Positions 1 to 6,673 of a stretch of DNA of 6,715 bases are shown one piece after another. Under the pieces are notes generated by a model. The model was not told the origin of the DNA, did not search any database, and saw only the letters and a program-made list of their open reading frames with translations. The translations under genes were made by a program, and so were the position numbers. Location of the stretch: contig URAV01000065.1 of assembly GCA_900545915.1 (NCBI GenBank), positions 1-6,715 on the forward strand, given 5' to 3'. This stretch comes from an uncultured Porphyromonadaceae bacterium (GTDB lineage: Bacteria > Bacteroidota > Bacteroidia > Bacteroidales > Coprobacteraceae). The first letter of the stretch is position 1. Every line of letters begins with the position of its first letter.

Positions 1-101
1 GTTACAATCTGTAACTTTTACCAATTCAGTTTTGACTTTTTGGACAGACTCTTTTATTTATTCGAAGATTTTTTAGACAGTCTATAAAGAATTGATACAA
101 T

Positions 102-1286
102 TTATTCTACATATAGGACTAATCCTTTTAAATATTCGCCTTCGGGGTGATAAATATTTACCGGATGGTCTGCCGGCTGTGTCAATTGATGTAGTATTCG
201 CACTCGTCTTTTAGATTGAGCTGCTGCACTGAACACAGCTAATCGGAAATTTTCTTTGGTAACGACTTGTGAACAGGAGAATGTAAAAAGGATGCCTCCC
301 GGTTTTATTTTTTCAAAAGCTTTTGCATTGAGTTTTCGGTATCCTTGCAAAGCATTATGCAAAACATTTTTATGTTTGGCAAAAGCCGGAGGATCGAGAA
401 TGATCAGATCATACTGATCTCCCATTCTGTCGAGATATTTGAATGCATCTTCTGCGAAAGCTTCATGCCGTCTGTCTCCGGGAAAATTCAGCTCTACGTT
501 TTTACAAGTCAGGTCTATTGCTTTGGCAGAACTATCGACCGAGTGAACAAGTTTAGCTCCGCCTCGCATGGCATAGAATGAGAATCCTCCAGTATAACAG
601 AACATGTTCAATACCGAACGATCTTTAGAATAATGTTCGAGTAATGATCGGTTTTCCCGTTGATCGACGAAAAAACCAGTCTTTTGTCCTTTTAACCAGT
701 CTACATGAAATTTTAATCCGTTTTCTATTGCTATATTCCCGGCATCGCCTCCGATCAAATATTCATTTTCCGGGTCGAGTTGCGCTTTGTAAGGGAGTGT
801 GGTTTCTGATTTATAATATACATTTTTTATTTGCTCACCCATTACATCGGTTAATGCTTCGGCAAGAATACGTCGGGCAAAATGCATACCGGGATCGTGT
901 GCCTGCATTACGGCGGTTTTGTCATAAATATCTACGATTAGACCGGGAAGAAGATCTCCTTCTCCATGTACAAGACGATATGTATTATTTTGTTCTTCCC
1001 GATTGAGTCCGATACTGTTACGTAGATTATAAGCGACTTGTAACCGTTTCTTAAAAAAATCTTTATCGATAATTTCTTGTTCGAAAGAGAGTATTCTTAC
1101 CGCTATACTGCCGATTTGGTAGTGACCTATAGCAATGAAGTTTCCTTTATAATCTGTAACTTCTATAATGTCACCTTCTTCTGGTTGTTTTTCAAAATGG
1201 TGGATTGCTCCGGAAAACACCCACGGATGAAAACGTTTAAGAGATTCTTCTTTCCCCGGTTTTAATATGACTTTGGTATAATTCAT
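102..1286 (-). CDS. rlmI: RlmI-like 23S rRNA (cytosine-C5) methyltransferase
   Basis: Predicted SAM-dependent methyltransferase that makes m5C on 23S rRNA (position 1962 in E. coli for RlmI), acting in the cytoplasm. The 394 residues match the usual length (E. coli RlmI is about 396). Residues 1 to about 75 form the N-terminal PUA-type RNA-binding domain, with the HPWVFSGAI segment at 20-28. The family signature LVHGEGDLLPGLIVD is at 105-119 and GQKTGFFVDQREN at 200-212. SAM motif I is NMFCYTGGFS (227-236), with the acidic D251 after the next strand. The DPP motif is at 298-300 and the likely catalytic cysteine is C338 in SCS. The end, HPEGEYLKGLVLYVE, is intact. The ATG at 1286 follows the rseP stop by only 14 bases and has an A-rich leader with no Shine-Dalgarno site. 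It is the last gene of the minus-strand operon. The family call is firm; the exact target base is inferred from E. coli. Confidence 0.93.
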   Translation of the reverse strand: MNYTKVILKPGKEESLKRFHPWVFSGAIHHFEKQPEEGDIIEVTDYKGNFIAIGHYQIGSIAVRILSFEQEIIDKDFFKKRLQVAYNLRNSIGLNREEQNNTYRLVHGEGDLLPGLIVDIYDKTAVMQAHDPGMHFARRILAEALTDVMGEQIKNVYYKSETTLPYKAQLDPENEYLIGGDAGNIAIENGLKFHVDWLKGQKTGFFVDQRENRSLLEHYSKDRSVLNMFCYTGGFSFYAMRGGAKLVHSVDSSAKAIDLTCKNVELNFPGDRRHEAFAEDAFKYLDRMGDQYDLIILDPPAFAKHKNVLHNALQGYRKLNAKAFEKIKPGGILFTFSCSQVVTKENFRLAVFSAAAQSKRRVRILHQLTQPADHPVNIYHPEGEYLKGLVLYVE

Positions 1287-1300
1287 TTTTGTACGTGAGG

Positions 1301-2623
1301 TTATTTAAAAATAAATCGGAATAAGTCATTTCCGTTGGCATATATCAATAGACCGAACAATAGTGCCATACCTGTGATTTGTGCATACTCCATAAATTTT
1401 TCGTTTGGTTTTCGACGAGCAATAACTTCGTATAACAAAAATAATACATGCCCTCCGTCAAGAGCCGGAATCGGAAGTATATTCATGAATGCAAGGATTA
1501 TAGAAAGAAATGCTGTCATTTCCCAAAATGCCTGCCAATTCCATACAGGGGGAAATATGCTTCCGATTGTTCCGAATCCGCCTAAACTATTTGCTCCTTC
1601 TTTAGTAAAAATATATTTGAGATCACTTACATAACTTTTTAGAGTAGAGAATCCTTTGGATATGCCGACAGGGAATGATTCCCAAAATCCGAAATGTTTT
1701 GTTACAAGAGGATATATTTCGTAAATAGGAGTGAGGCTTATACCTATTTTTCCGTTTTTATCTACTGCCACAGAAGCGTTTTGTTCTTGTCCGTCTCGGT
1801 AAAATGTGATATTTACATTTTTCCCTTTGTTTTGATTTAATAAATCGAGCATAATCGGAATATCCGGAATCGCTTTCCCATTTATAGCAGTCAGGCTGTC
1901 TCCGCTTTGCAGTCCGGCTTCGATTGCTCCGTTCCCTTTTATTGCTTCTTTAACTACTACAGGATTTCGGAACGAAGCGAATTTCTCGTTTGCCCCGATT
2001 AATTTTAACATAAACTCATTCGGCATGGTGATTGTTTCTGTTTTACCGTTACGGATGACTTCTACATTTTTAGCTTCAGCGATATTACGGATCATATCGC
2101 CTGATAATGTAGTCAATTCTTTTCCGTCGGCTTTTATGGGGATATCTCCATCTTCAAATCCGGCTTTGTGTGCTGTTTCGCTGAATGATAATCCGGCTTT
2201 AGCGTTTTTTAAAGGCAGATAAGATTCTCCCCAAGTAAAGGTTATCATAGAATAAATAAAAAGAGCCAGAATAAAATTGAACAGTACCCCGGCGATCATG
2301 ATCATCAGTCGTTGCCCGGCGGGTTTAGATCTGAATTCCCATTCTTGTTCGGGCTGAGCCAGTTGTTCTTTATCCATAGACTCATCTATCATACCGGCTA
2401 TTTTCACATAACCTCCTAATGGTAACCAGCCGATACCATATTCTGTTTCACTGTTTTTAGGTTTGAATTTAAAAAGAGAGAACCAAGGATTAAAAAAGAG
2501 ATAGAATTTTTCGACTCTTACTTTGTAGATTCGGGCGAAAATAAAATGTCCGAATTCGTGAACGATGACAAGAATCGATAAACTTAATATTAACTGTAAG
2601 GCTTTAATTAAAAATGTCTCCAT
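1301..2623 (-). CDS. rseP: RseP-family site-2 intramembrane zinc metalloprotease
   Basis: Inner-membrane protease of the S2P family (M50B) that cleaves transmembrane segments of regulatory proteins such as anti-sigma factors and leftover signal peptides. It has 440 residues (E. coli RseP has 450). Transmembrane segment 1 carries the zinc motif HEFGH at 22-26. A GYVKIAGM membrane-loop segment is at 71-78. Segment 2 (about 105-128) has the GVLFNF motif with N116. Two PDZ domains follow, at about 143-205 and 222-297. Segment 3 (about 363-385) leads into the LDG motif (388-390), whose D389 is the third zinc ligand. Segment 4 is about 416-436. All catalytic elements are present, so the enzyme should be active. 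The ATG at 2623 has an A-rich leader and lies 27 bases after dxr. The substrate in this organism cannot be told from the sequence; FecR-like anti-sigma factors are known targets of this type in other bacteria. Confidence 0.95.
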   Translation of the reverse strand: METFLIKALQLILSLSILVIVHEFGHFIFARIYKVRVEKFYLFFNPWFSLFKFKPKNSETEYGIGWLPLGGYVKIAGMIDESMDKEQLAQPEQEWEFRSKPAGQRLMIMIAGVLFNFILALFIYSMITFTWGESYLPLKNAKAGLSFSETAHKAGFEDGDIPIKADGKELTTLSGDMIRNIAEAKNVEVIRNGKTETITMPNEFMLKLIGANEKFASFRNPVVVKEAIKGNGAIEAGLQSGDSLTAINGKAIPDIPIMLDLLNQNKGKNVNITFYRDGQEQNASVAVDKNGKIGISLTPIYEIYPLVTKHFGFWESFPVGISKGFSTLKSYVSDLKYIFTKEGANSLGGFGTIGSIFPPVWNWQAFWEMTAFLSIILAFMNILPIPALDGGHVLFLLYEVIARRKPNEKFMEYAQITGMALLFGLLIYANGNDLFRFIFK

Positions 2624-2650
2624 TATTTTTTCGTCTAAATTTATTTCGTT

Positions 2651-3808
2651 TTAAAAAGATGTTATTTTTTCCCGTGTTAGTCGGCGTGCTTCTGCATCGG
2701 TCGATACATAATCGTCATAAGACGGTGATTTTATGAAAGAGACCTGTTGCATTATATCGGCGATAATATCTGCCATTTGTAAAAATCCGATTTTATCTTT
2801 CAGAAAAGCATCTACGACAACTTCGTTTGCAGCATTCAATATACAAGGTATGTTTCCTCCCAGTCTCATTGCTTCATAAGCGTAACTTAAAAGGGGGAAT
2901 TTAGTAGTATCCGGATGTTCGAATGTCAGATGTGCATATTGAGACAATTCCAACTTAGGAGACTGGTTTTTCAACCGGTTAGGGTAAGAAAACGCATACC
3001 TTATCGGTAATTTCATATCCGGCGTTCCCAATTGAGCTTTTATAGCTCCGTCTTCGAACTGTATCATGGAATGTACAATTGATTGGGGATGTACGACAAC
3101 TTCTATCTGTTCCGGTTTTACGTTAAAAAGCCATTTGGCTTCTATAACTTCAAATCCTTTGTTCATCATAGAAGCCGAGTCTATGGTAATTTTAGCACCC
3201 ATATTCCAGTTGGGGTGTTTCAAGGCTTGTTTCTTCGTGACATGTTCTAATTCTTGTCGTGACATTGTTCGAAAAGGACCTCCGGAAGCCGTTAATATGA
3301 TTTTGTCTATCGGGTTATGCATTTCCCCGGTTAAACATTGAAAAATGGCGGAGTGTTCCGAATCTACCGGTATTACTGGTGTACGGTTTTCGTGCGCCAG
3401 TTGATTTATCAGTTCTCCGGCAACGACTAAAGTTTCTTTATTTGCAAGAGCTATTGTCTTGCCTGCCTTTATCGCTCGTATGGTCGGGTATAGACCGGCA
3501 TATCCGATCATGGCCGTAAGCACCATGTCGATAGGTTCAGATTCGACTATTTGAGCGATAGCATCATGTCCTGCATATACTTTAATCGGCAGGTCTTTCA
3601 GAGCATCTTTGAGTTTAGGATAAAAAGATTCATTAGCGATAACTACCGCTTCAGGATTAAATTTTCGTGCTTGTAAAATAAGTAGATCTACATTGTTGTT
3701 AGCGGTAAGTGCATATACCTCGAACAAATCGGAATGCTCTGAAATTACTTCCAAAGCTTGTGTTCCGATCGATCCGGTAGAACCCAGTATAGCAAGTTGT
3801 TTCTTCAT
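2651..3808 (-). CDS. dxr: 1-deoxy-D-xylulose 5-phosphate reductoisomerase
   Basis: Second step of the MEP pathway: NADPH- and divalent-metal-dependent conversion of 1-deoxy-D-xylulose 5-phosphate to 2-C-methyl-D-erythritol 4-phosphate, in the cytoplasm. It feeds isoprenoids, including the undecaprenyl lipid carrier and quinones. From this start it has 385 residues (E. coli Dxr has 398). The NADPH loop GSTGSIG is at 9-15 and NKETLV at 123-128. Metal ligands are D149 and E151 (VDSEHS) and E220 in NKGFE. The flexible active-site region is KHPNWNMG (197-204), with H198 and W201. VVHPQSIVHSM is at 238-248. All key residues are present. The frame is open upstream to an ATG at 3919, but that start would overlap the end of the preceding gene and add 37 non-conserved residues. 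The ATG at 3808 puts the enzyme at its usual first residues, KKQLAILGSTGSIG. An AAGGAG lies only one base before it, too close for a standard Shine-Dalgarno site. Confidence 0.96.
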   Translation of the reverse strand: MKKQLAILGSTGSIGTQALEVISEHSDLFEVYALTANNNVDLLILQARKFNPEAVVIANESFYPKLKDALKDLPIKVYAGHDAIAQIVESEPIDMVLTAMIGYAGLYPTIRAIKAGKTIALANKETLVVAGELINQLAHENRTPVIPVDSEHSAIFQCLTGEMHNPIDKIILTASGGPFRTMSRQELEHVTKKQALKHPNWNMGAKITIDSASMMNKGFEVIEAKWLFNVKPEQIEVVVHPQSIVHSMIQFEDGAIKAQLGTPDMKLPIRYAFSYPNRLKNQSPKLELSQYAHLTFEHPDTTKFPLLSYAYEAMRLGGNIPCILNAANEVVVDAFLKDKIGFLQMADIIADIMQQVSFIKSPSYDDYVSTDAEARRLTREKITSF

Positions 3809-3870
3809 TCTCCTTTTTATTTTCACCTGTGATTTGTTGTCACTGATGCAATGTCTTGTTTGTGTGTCAT

Positions 3871-4734
3871 TTAAAATGTAATATAATCTTCGGGATTCAA
3901 AGCTTGTCCCATGTGCCATAACTGGAATTCTATAAGAGGAGGAAATGATTCTTTTGTCCCGTTTCCGGTAAGAGCGATAACCTCTCCGCCCGAAACTTTA
4001 TCTCCGATAGATTTTAGTAGTTCGGCATTATATTTATATATAGATATAAAGTTATTGCTATGCTGAATCTCGATTACATATCCATAATCTACTGTATACC
4101 CTGCCGAGATGACTGTGCCATCTAAAGTTGCGGCTACCGACATCCGTTTCGGAGCGAGGATATCGACCCCGAAATGATTGTTTTCTGGGTTGAATTTTTG
4201 CTTGATCGCACCTTTTATCGGAGTGAAAAAGATAAATCCGTCAGTCGGAATCGTTTGATTGAGTACATTAAGTTTATACTTTTCTTCTTCTTCATAACGT
4301 TGCATGAAACTTGTCGTAGCTTGTGATTGAGTCAGAAAAGAATCAGTCGGGAAAGAAAGCAGAGAATCTTTGATGTTCCGTATCGAATCTATTTTTACAT
4401 TTCCTGTAAGTATATTAGTCAGATTTTTTAAATATGCATCGTTTAATTGCATAGCCTGATTCAAAGAATCGATACGTAATGCGTTATCCATAATTTTTAC
4501 CCGTGTCTCGGTTCTCAAATATCCGGGTAAATAATTTTTTAATGGAGTCCCGACAATTAGATACATTGCTCCGGAAAAAATGATGATAACCAATGCCGAA
4601 AAAAACAGAAAAGCTCCTAATCGGGACAAACGAAAAGTCCACACCTCTTCCAATGTATTTTCATTGAAGAAGGAGAGCTTATATTTTGATCGCATTTTTT
4701 TCCAAAATGCTTTAAATCTATTTCTTTTGGCCAT
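3871..4734 (-). CDS. Membrane-anchored LytM/M23-domain protein with degenerate active site
   Basis: 287-residue protein of the peptidase M23 (LytM) family, probably facing the periplasm and acting on or near peptidoglycan. Residues 1-38 are basic and cytoplasmic. One transmembrane segment lies at about 40-62. A helical, probably coiled-coil stretch runs from about 78 to 125, and the LytM domain from about 165 to 287. The first zinc pair is kept (H187 and D191 in HFGVD). The Y-x-H histidine is replaced by tyrosine (YKY, Y235). The usual H-x-H of the PHLHFELW segment reads L-I-E (267-269), although flanking residues FQLW and NPEDYI still align. Three of the five expected active-site residues are therefore gone, as in EnvC/NlpD-type amidase activators, so a non-enzymatic role is likely (inference). 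The frame extends upstream to a TTG at 4764, but that codon lies in the -7 promoter element, so the ATG at 4734 is chosen. First gene of the operon. Confidence 0.9.
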   Translation of the reverse strand: MAKRNRFKAFWKKMRSKYKLSFFNENTLEEVWTFRLSRLGAFLFFSALVIIIFSGAMYLIVGTPLKNYLPGYLRTETRVKIMDNALRIDSLNQAMQLNDAYLKNLTNILTGNVKIDSIRNIKDSLLSFPTDSFLTQSQATTSFMQRYEEEEKYKLNVLNQTIPTDGFIFFTPIKGAIKQKFNPENNHFGVDILAPKRMSVAATLDGTVISAGYTVDYGYVIEIQHSNNFISIYKYNAELLKSIGDKVSGGEVIALTGNGTKESFPPLIEFQLWHMGQALNPEDYITF

Positions 4735-5017
4735 ATATGAATATATCCATTCCCGAACTTGCAAATTTAGTAAATAATACGATATTCAAAACCGCATTTC
4801 TTTTTTTTATCATTTCTCTTTATTTATGAAATAATGTCTTTCGTTTATTTTAATATATGATTTTAACAATATATGTTGAACCTATTTTGACATTGACTTG
4901 TTTTACAGTCACAATAAGAATACAACGCTGTTCGCGATATTCATGGTAAACCGGTTATTGGTATATATGAATTTTTGTCCCGGACGCAATATTTTGTAAA
5001 CAATAAAATATTTGAAA
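4735..5017. other. Divergent intergenic region between the LytM operon and the ompA-type gene
   Basis: 283 bases with no coding potential that I can support and very high A+T, including an eight-T run near 4801. The left end holds the operon promoter. For the rightward gene no perfect TAnnTTTG exists. The nearest is AATTTTTG at 4970-4977, one mismatch, without a TTTG at the expected distance upstream. Other structure: a palindrome AACCGGTT (4949-4956); ATTCAT (4939-4944) facing ATGAAT (4967-4972); and the ten-mer ATATATGAAT present both at 4733-4742 and at 4963-4972, one near each gene start. A regulator site could lie here, but nothing is recognisable as a known operator or riboswitch. Confidence 0.5.
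4762..4790 (-). promoter_or_regulatory. Promoter of the LytM-dxr-rseP-rlmI operon (Bacteroidota sigma type)
   Basis: On the minus strand TTTG (4790-4787) is followed after 17 bases by TAAATTTG (4769-4762). This is a full match to the known Bacteroidota housekeeping consensus, -33 TTTG and -7 TAnnTTTG. Transcription would begin near 4755, giving a leader of about 20 bases before the ATG at 4734. The three gaps between the downstream genes contain no CAAAnnTA on the plus strand, so this is the only promoter visible for all four genes. Confidence 0.72.
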
Positions 5018-6208
5018 ATGAAAACGAAACATGTTCTTTACTCATTTGCATTGGCGGCGATAGCATCGTTTGCTTTTGTTGAAACCGGGTCGGCTCAGGT
5101 TACTGTGGTCGAAGAAGAGGTGACTGTTACTGAACTGATACCCGGAAAGCCCTATTATTATGCTCCGAAAGTCGGGAATAATTGGTATTTGTCTCTCGGT
5201 GCTGGTGCTCAGACTTTTCTTACCGAGCATAAAGGCGATCCCAGTTATACTTTGGCCATGAGTTTGGCTTTAGGTAAATGGCTGAATCCTTATGTAGGTA
5301 TTCGGTTGAATGCTATGGGCGGGTCTTTACACACTCATTGGCCGACAAAAGAGATAATGAATCATACCCGATATGCGGCTGTTTATGGCGATTTGATGTG
5401 GGATCTTACCAGTACTTTGGGAGGATATAATGAAAAGCGGGTGGTATCTATTATTCCCTTTGCCGGTATTGGAGGAGCTTTTGCATTCAAAAATCCTGAA
5501 GCTGGTCACCGGACATATGCCTTTCCCGTATCTATCGGTATGAAACTGAATTTTCGTTTATTTCACTATCTCGACTTCTTCCTTGAAGGTAGGGCAAATG
5601 CTATGGGAGACCATTTTAATGGTGTTGTAGAAGGGAAACAAGTAGAGTCTATCGCTTCTCTTATCGGAGGTTTTACTGTTAAATTCGGAAAGACTCGTTT
5701 CAAAGCTTATGATCCTTATGCTGACCGTATGATTATCAATGATTTGAATGGTAAAGTAAATAATTTGCGTTCTGCTTTAGAGACTTGTGAGGCACGAGAA
5801 TGTCCGCCATGTCCTGAAGTCACTGTTACCGAAGTTGTTACAGTTCCAGAACCTGTTCAGACTTGTAATCCGGATCTGTCGATTGTTGTTCGTTTCAAGA
5901 TCAACAGTGCTGTTGTATCGCAAGAAGAGATGGTGAATGTTTATAATATTGCCGATTGGATGAAGAGAAATCCGAATTGTAATGTGACAGTAGCCGGATA
6001 TGCCGATAAAGAAACCGGAACACCGGCTTACAATATGCAGTTGAGTAAAAAGCGTGCAGATGCGGTTGTGAATATATTGACTAAAAAGTATGGTATTAAC
6101 GCTAACCGAATAAAGATGGTTGCTAATGGTAGTGATACTCAACCTTATCCGAAGAATAATAACTGGAATCGTATTGTAATATTTTCGGGATCAGCATCTC
6201 AAAAATAA
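5018..6208 (+). CDS. OmpA-family outer-membrane beta-barrel protein with peptidoglycan-binding domain
   Basis: 396-residue outer-membrane protein that likely ties the outer membrane to peptidoglycan. A Sec signal peptide is seen at 1-26 (basic start, hydrophobic core, cleavage after GSA). Residues about 50-225 are rich in alternating aromatic strands typical of an OmpA-like barrel. A helical linker (about 226-260) leads to a cysteine-containing segment with C257, C262, C265 and C283. The OmpA C-terminal domain spans about 285-389. It keeps D330 (GYAD) and R346 in NMQLSKKRADAV, the pair expected to hold diaminopimelate, and ends in the NR-V motif at 384-387. The frame also allows a TTG two codons earlier, but the ATG at 5018 gives a standard signal peptide. 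The leader is A-rich with no Shine-Dalgarno site, which is common for strongly expressed genes of this phylum. Proteins of this type are abundant in Bacteroidales. Transcribed alone, judging by the terminator that follows. Confidence 0.93.
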   Translation: MKTKHVLYSFALAAIASFAFVETGSAQVTVVEEEVTVTELIPGKPYYYAPKVGNNWYLSLGAGAQTFLTEHKGDPSYTLAMSLALGKWLNPYVGIRLNAMGGSLHTHWPTKEIMNHTRYAAVYGDLMWDLTSTLGGYNEKRVVSIIPFAGIGGAFAFKNPEAGHRTYAFPVSIGMKLNFRLFHYLDFFLEGRANAMGDHFNGVVEGKQVESIASLIGGFTVKFGKTRFKAYDPYADRMIINDLNGKVNNLRSALETCEARECPPCPEVTVTEVVTVPEPVQTCNPDLSIVVRFKINSAVVSQEEMVNVYNIADWMKRNPNCNVTVAGYADKETGTPAYNMQLSKKRADAVVNILTKKYGINANRIKMVANGSDTQPYPKNNNWNRIVIFSGSASQK

Positions 6209-6227
6209 AGGTTTAATAGTTAGATAG

Positions 6228-6257
6228 AAAGCTGTCCTCTTTTGGGCAGCTTTTTTT
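6228..6257 (+). terminator. Intrinsic terminator of the ompA-type gene
   Basis: Starts 19 bases after the stop codon. AAAGCTGTCC (6228-6237) pairs with GGGCAGCTTT (6244-6253) as a 10-bp stem with one T-G wobble and a six-base loop, TCTTTT. The T-run reaches 6257. Stem, loop and T-tract all fit a strong Rho-independent terminator on the plus strand. Confidence 0.92.
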
Positions 6258-6269
6258 ATAGAAAATTTG
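6241..6269 (+). promoter_or_regulatory. Likely promoter of the small GNAT gene, overlapping the terminator
   Basis: TTTG at 6241-6244, in the terminator loop and right arm, is followed after 17 bases by AAAATTTG (6262-6269). The latter is one mismatch from TAnnTTTG. The spacing equals that of the much better promoter at 4762-4790. Transcription would start near 6276, leaving about 12 A-rich leader bases before the ATG at 6288. In an AT-rich stretch a chance match is possible, but the small gene needs some start of its own after so strong a terminator. Confidence 0.45.
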
Positions 6270-6287
6270 AATAACGACAGAAAAAAG

Positions 6288-6587
6288 ATGACAGATTATA
6301 AGTTGATAAATAATGAGAATAGCCGTCGGTATGAGTTTCAAATAGACGGATTTATTCCGAAGATAGAATATATTTTATCCGAAAACGGAGAAATTTATCT
6401 GACACATACTGAAGTTCCTCCTGCTTTAGAAGGAAAAGGTATCGCCTCTCAACTTGTGTTGAAGGTGTTACAGGACATAGAACATAAAAATCTGAAATTA
6501 GTTCCTTTGTGTCCTTTTGTTGCAGGTTATATTCAAAAGCATCCGGAGTGGAAAAAGTTGATTATGAGAGGTGTTAGAGTAGAATAA
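6288..6587 (+). CDS. Small GNAT-like N-acetyltransferase domain protein (COG2388/YidJ type)
   Basis: 99-residue cytoplasmic protein made of a single minimal GNAT-like domain (family of COG2388, Acetyltransf_CG, related to animal NATD1). Visible hallmarks: the strands YEFQIDG and IEYIL; GEIYLTHTEVPPALEGKGIA (35-53), whose EGKGIA (48-53) is the short acetyl-CoA loop in place of the longer GNAT Q/RxxGxG/A motif; the helix ASQLVLKVLQDI; and the conserved CPFVAGYIQKHPEW (75-88). The length is normal for the family, so this is not a truncated large GNAT. The frame also opens at a TTG at 6267, which lies in the suggested -7 element, so the ATG at 6288 with its A-rich leader is preferred. The substrate is unknown for this family, and acetyl-CoA binding is inferred from the fold. 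It stands alone after the ompA-type terminator. Confidence 0.88.
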   Translation: MTDYKLINNENSRRYEFQIDGFIPKIEYILSENGEIYLTHTEVPPALEGKGIASQLVLKVLQDIEHKNLKLVPLCPFVAGYIQKHPEWKKLIMRGVRVE

Positions 6588-6643
6588 ATTATTTTGATTA
6601 CTGTTTGAATTTCGTACGAGTCAGGTTTAAGAATGTTTTTATC

Positions 6644-6673
6644 GGAAAATTTAAGAGCCAGTCTAAATTTTCC
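6644..6673. repeat. Perfect 10-bp inverted repeat downstream of the GNAT gene
   Basis: GGAAAATTTA (6644-6653) and TAAATTTTCC (6664-6673) are exact reverse complements around a 10-base loop, 57 to 86 bases after the GNAT stop codon. No T-run follows on either strand, so it is not a standard intrinsic terminator. It could be a weak transcript-end hairpin, a protein-binding site, or chance in AT-rich DNA. Confidence 0.6.

Noticed and set aside
1..101. Terminator for the minus-strand operon
   Set aside because: Only short repeats are seen (GTTAC/GTAAC at 1-15, AGACT/AGTCT at 46-83, and TAGAC/GTCTA with a one-base centre at 74-84). None has a solid stem followed by a T-run on the minus strand.
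345..1265. Open frames on the plus strand opposite rlmI, and similar ones opposite rseP, dxr and the ompA-type gene
   Set aside because: They lie antisense to well-recognised conserved genes, show no domain or normal leader, and are explained by the codon pattern of the real genes.
1301..2623. RseP-like protein as a degenerate, inactive protease like its LytM neighbour
   Set aside because: HEFGH (22-26) and LDG (388-390) are both intact, and the membrane segments and PDZ domains are in the usual order.
3809..3919. Longer dxr frame starting at 3919 with 37 more residues
   Set aside because: It would overlap the end of the LytM gene by 49 bases, and the added residues resemble nothing in Dxr proteins, whereas the ATG at 3808 gives the usual Dxr N-terminus.
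4735..4764. TTG start for the LytM gene adding ten residues
   Set aside because: The codon lies inside the -7 promoter element TAAATTTG, upstream of the likely transcription start, and an ATG with a basic N-terminus follows.
4887..4915. Perfect TTGACA, 17 bases, then CACAAT, an E. coli-like sigma-70 promoter before the ompA-type gene
   Set aside because: Bacteroidota polymerase does not use this consensus, and the -10 half matches only four of six bases; probably chance, though it would matter if the region were cloned into E. coli.
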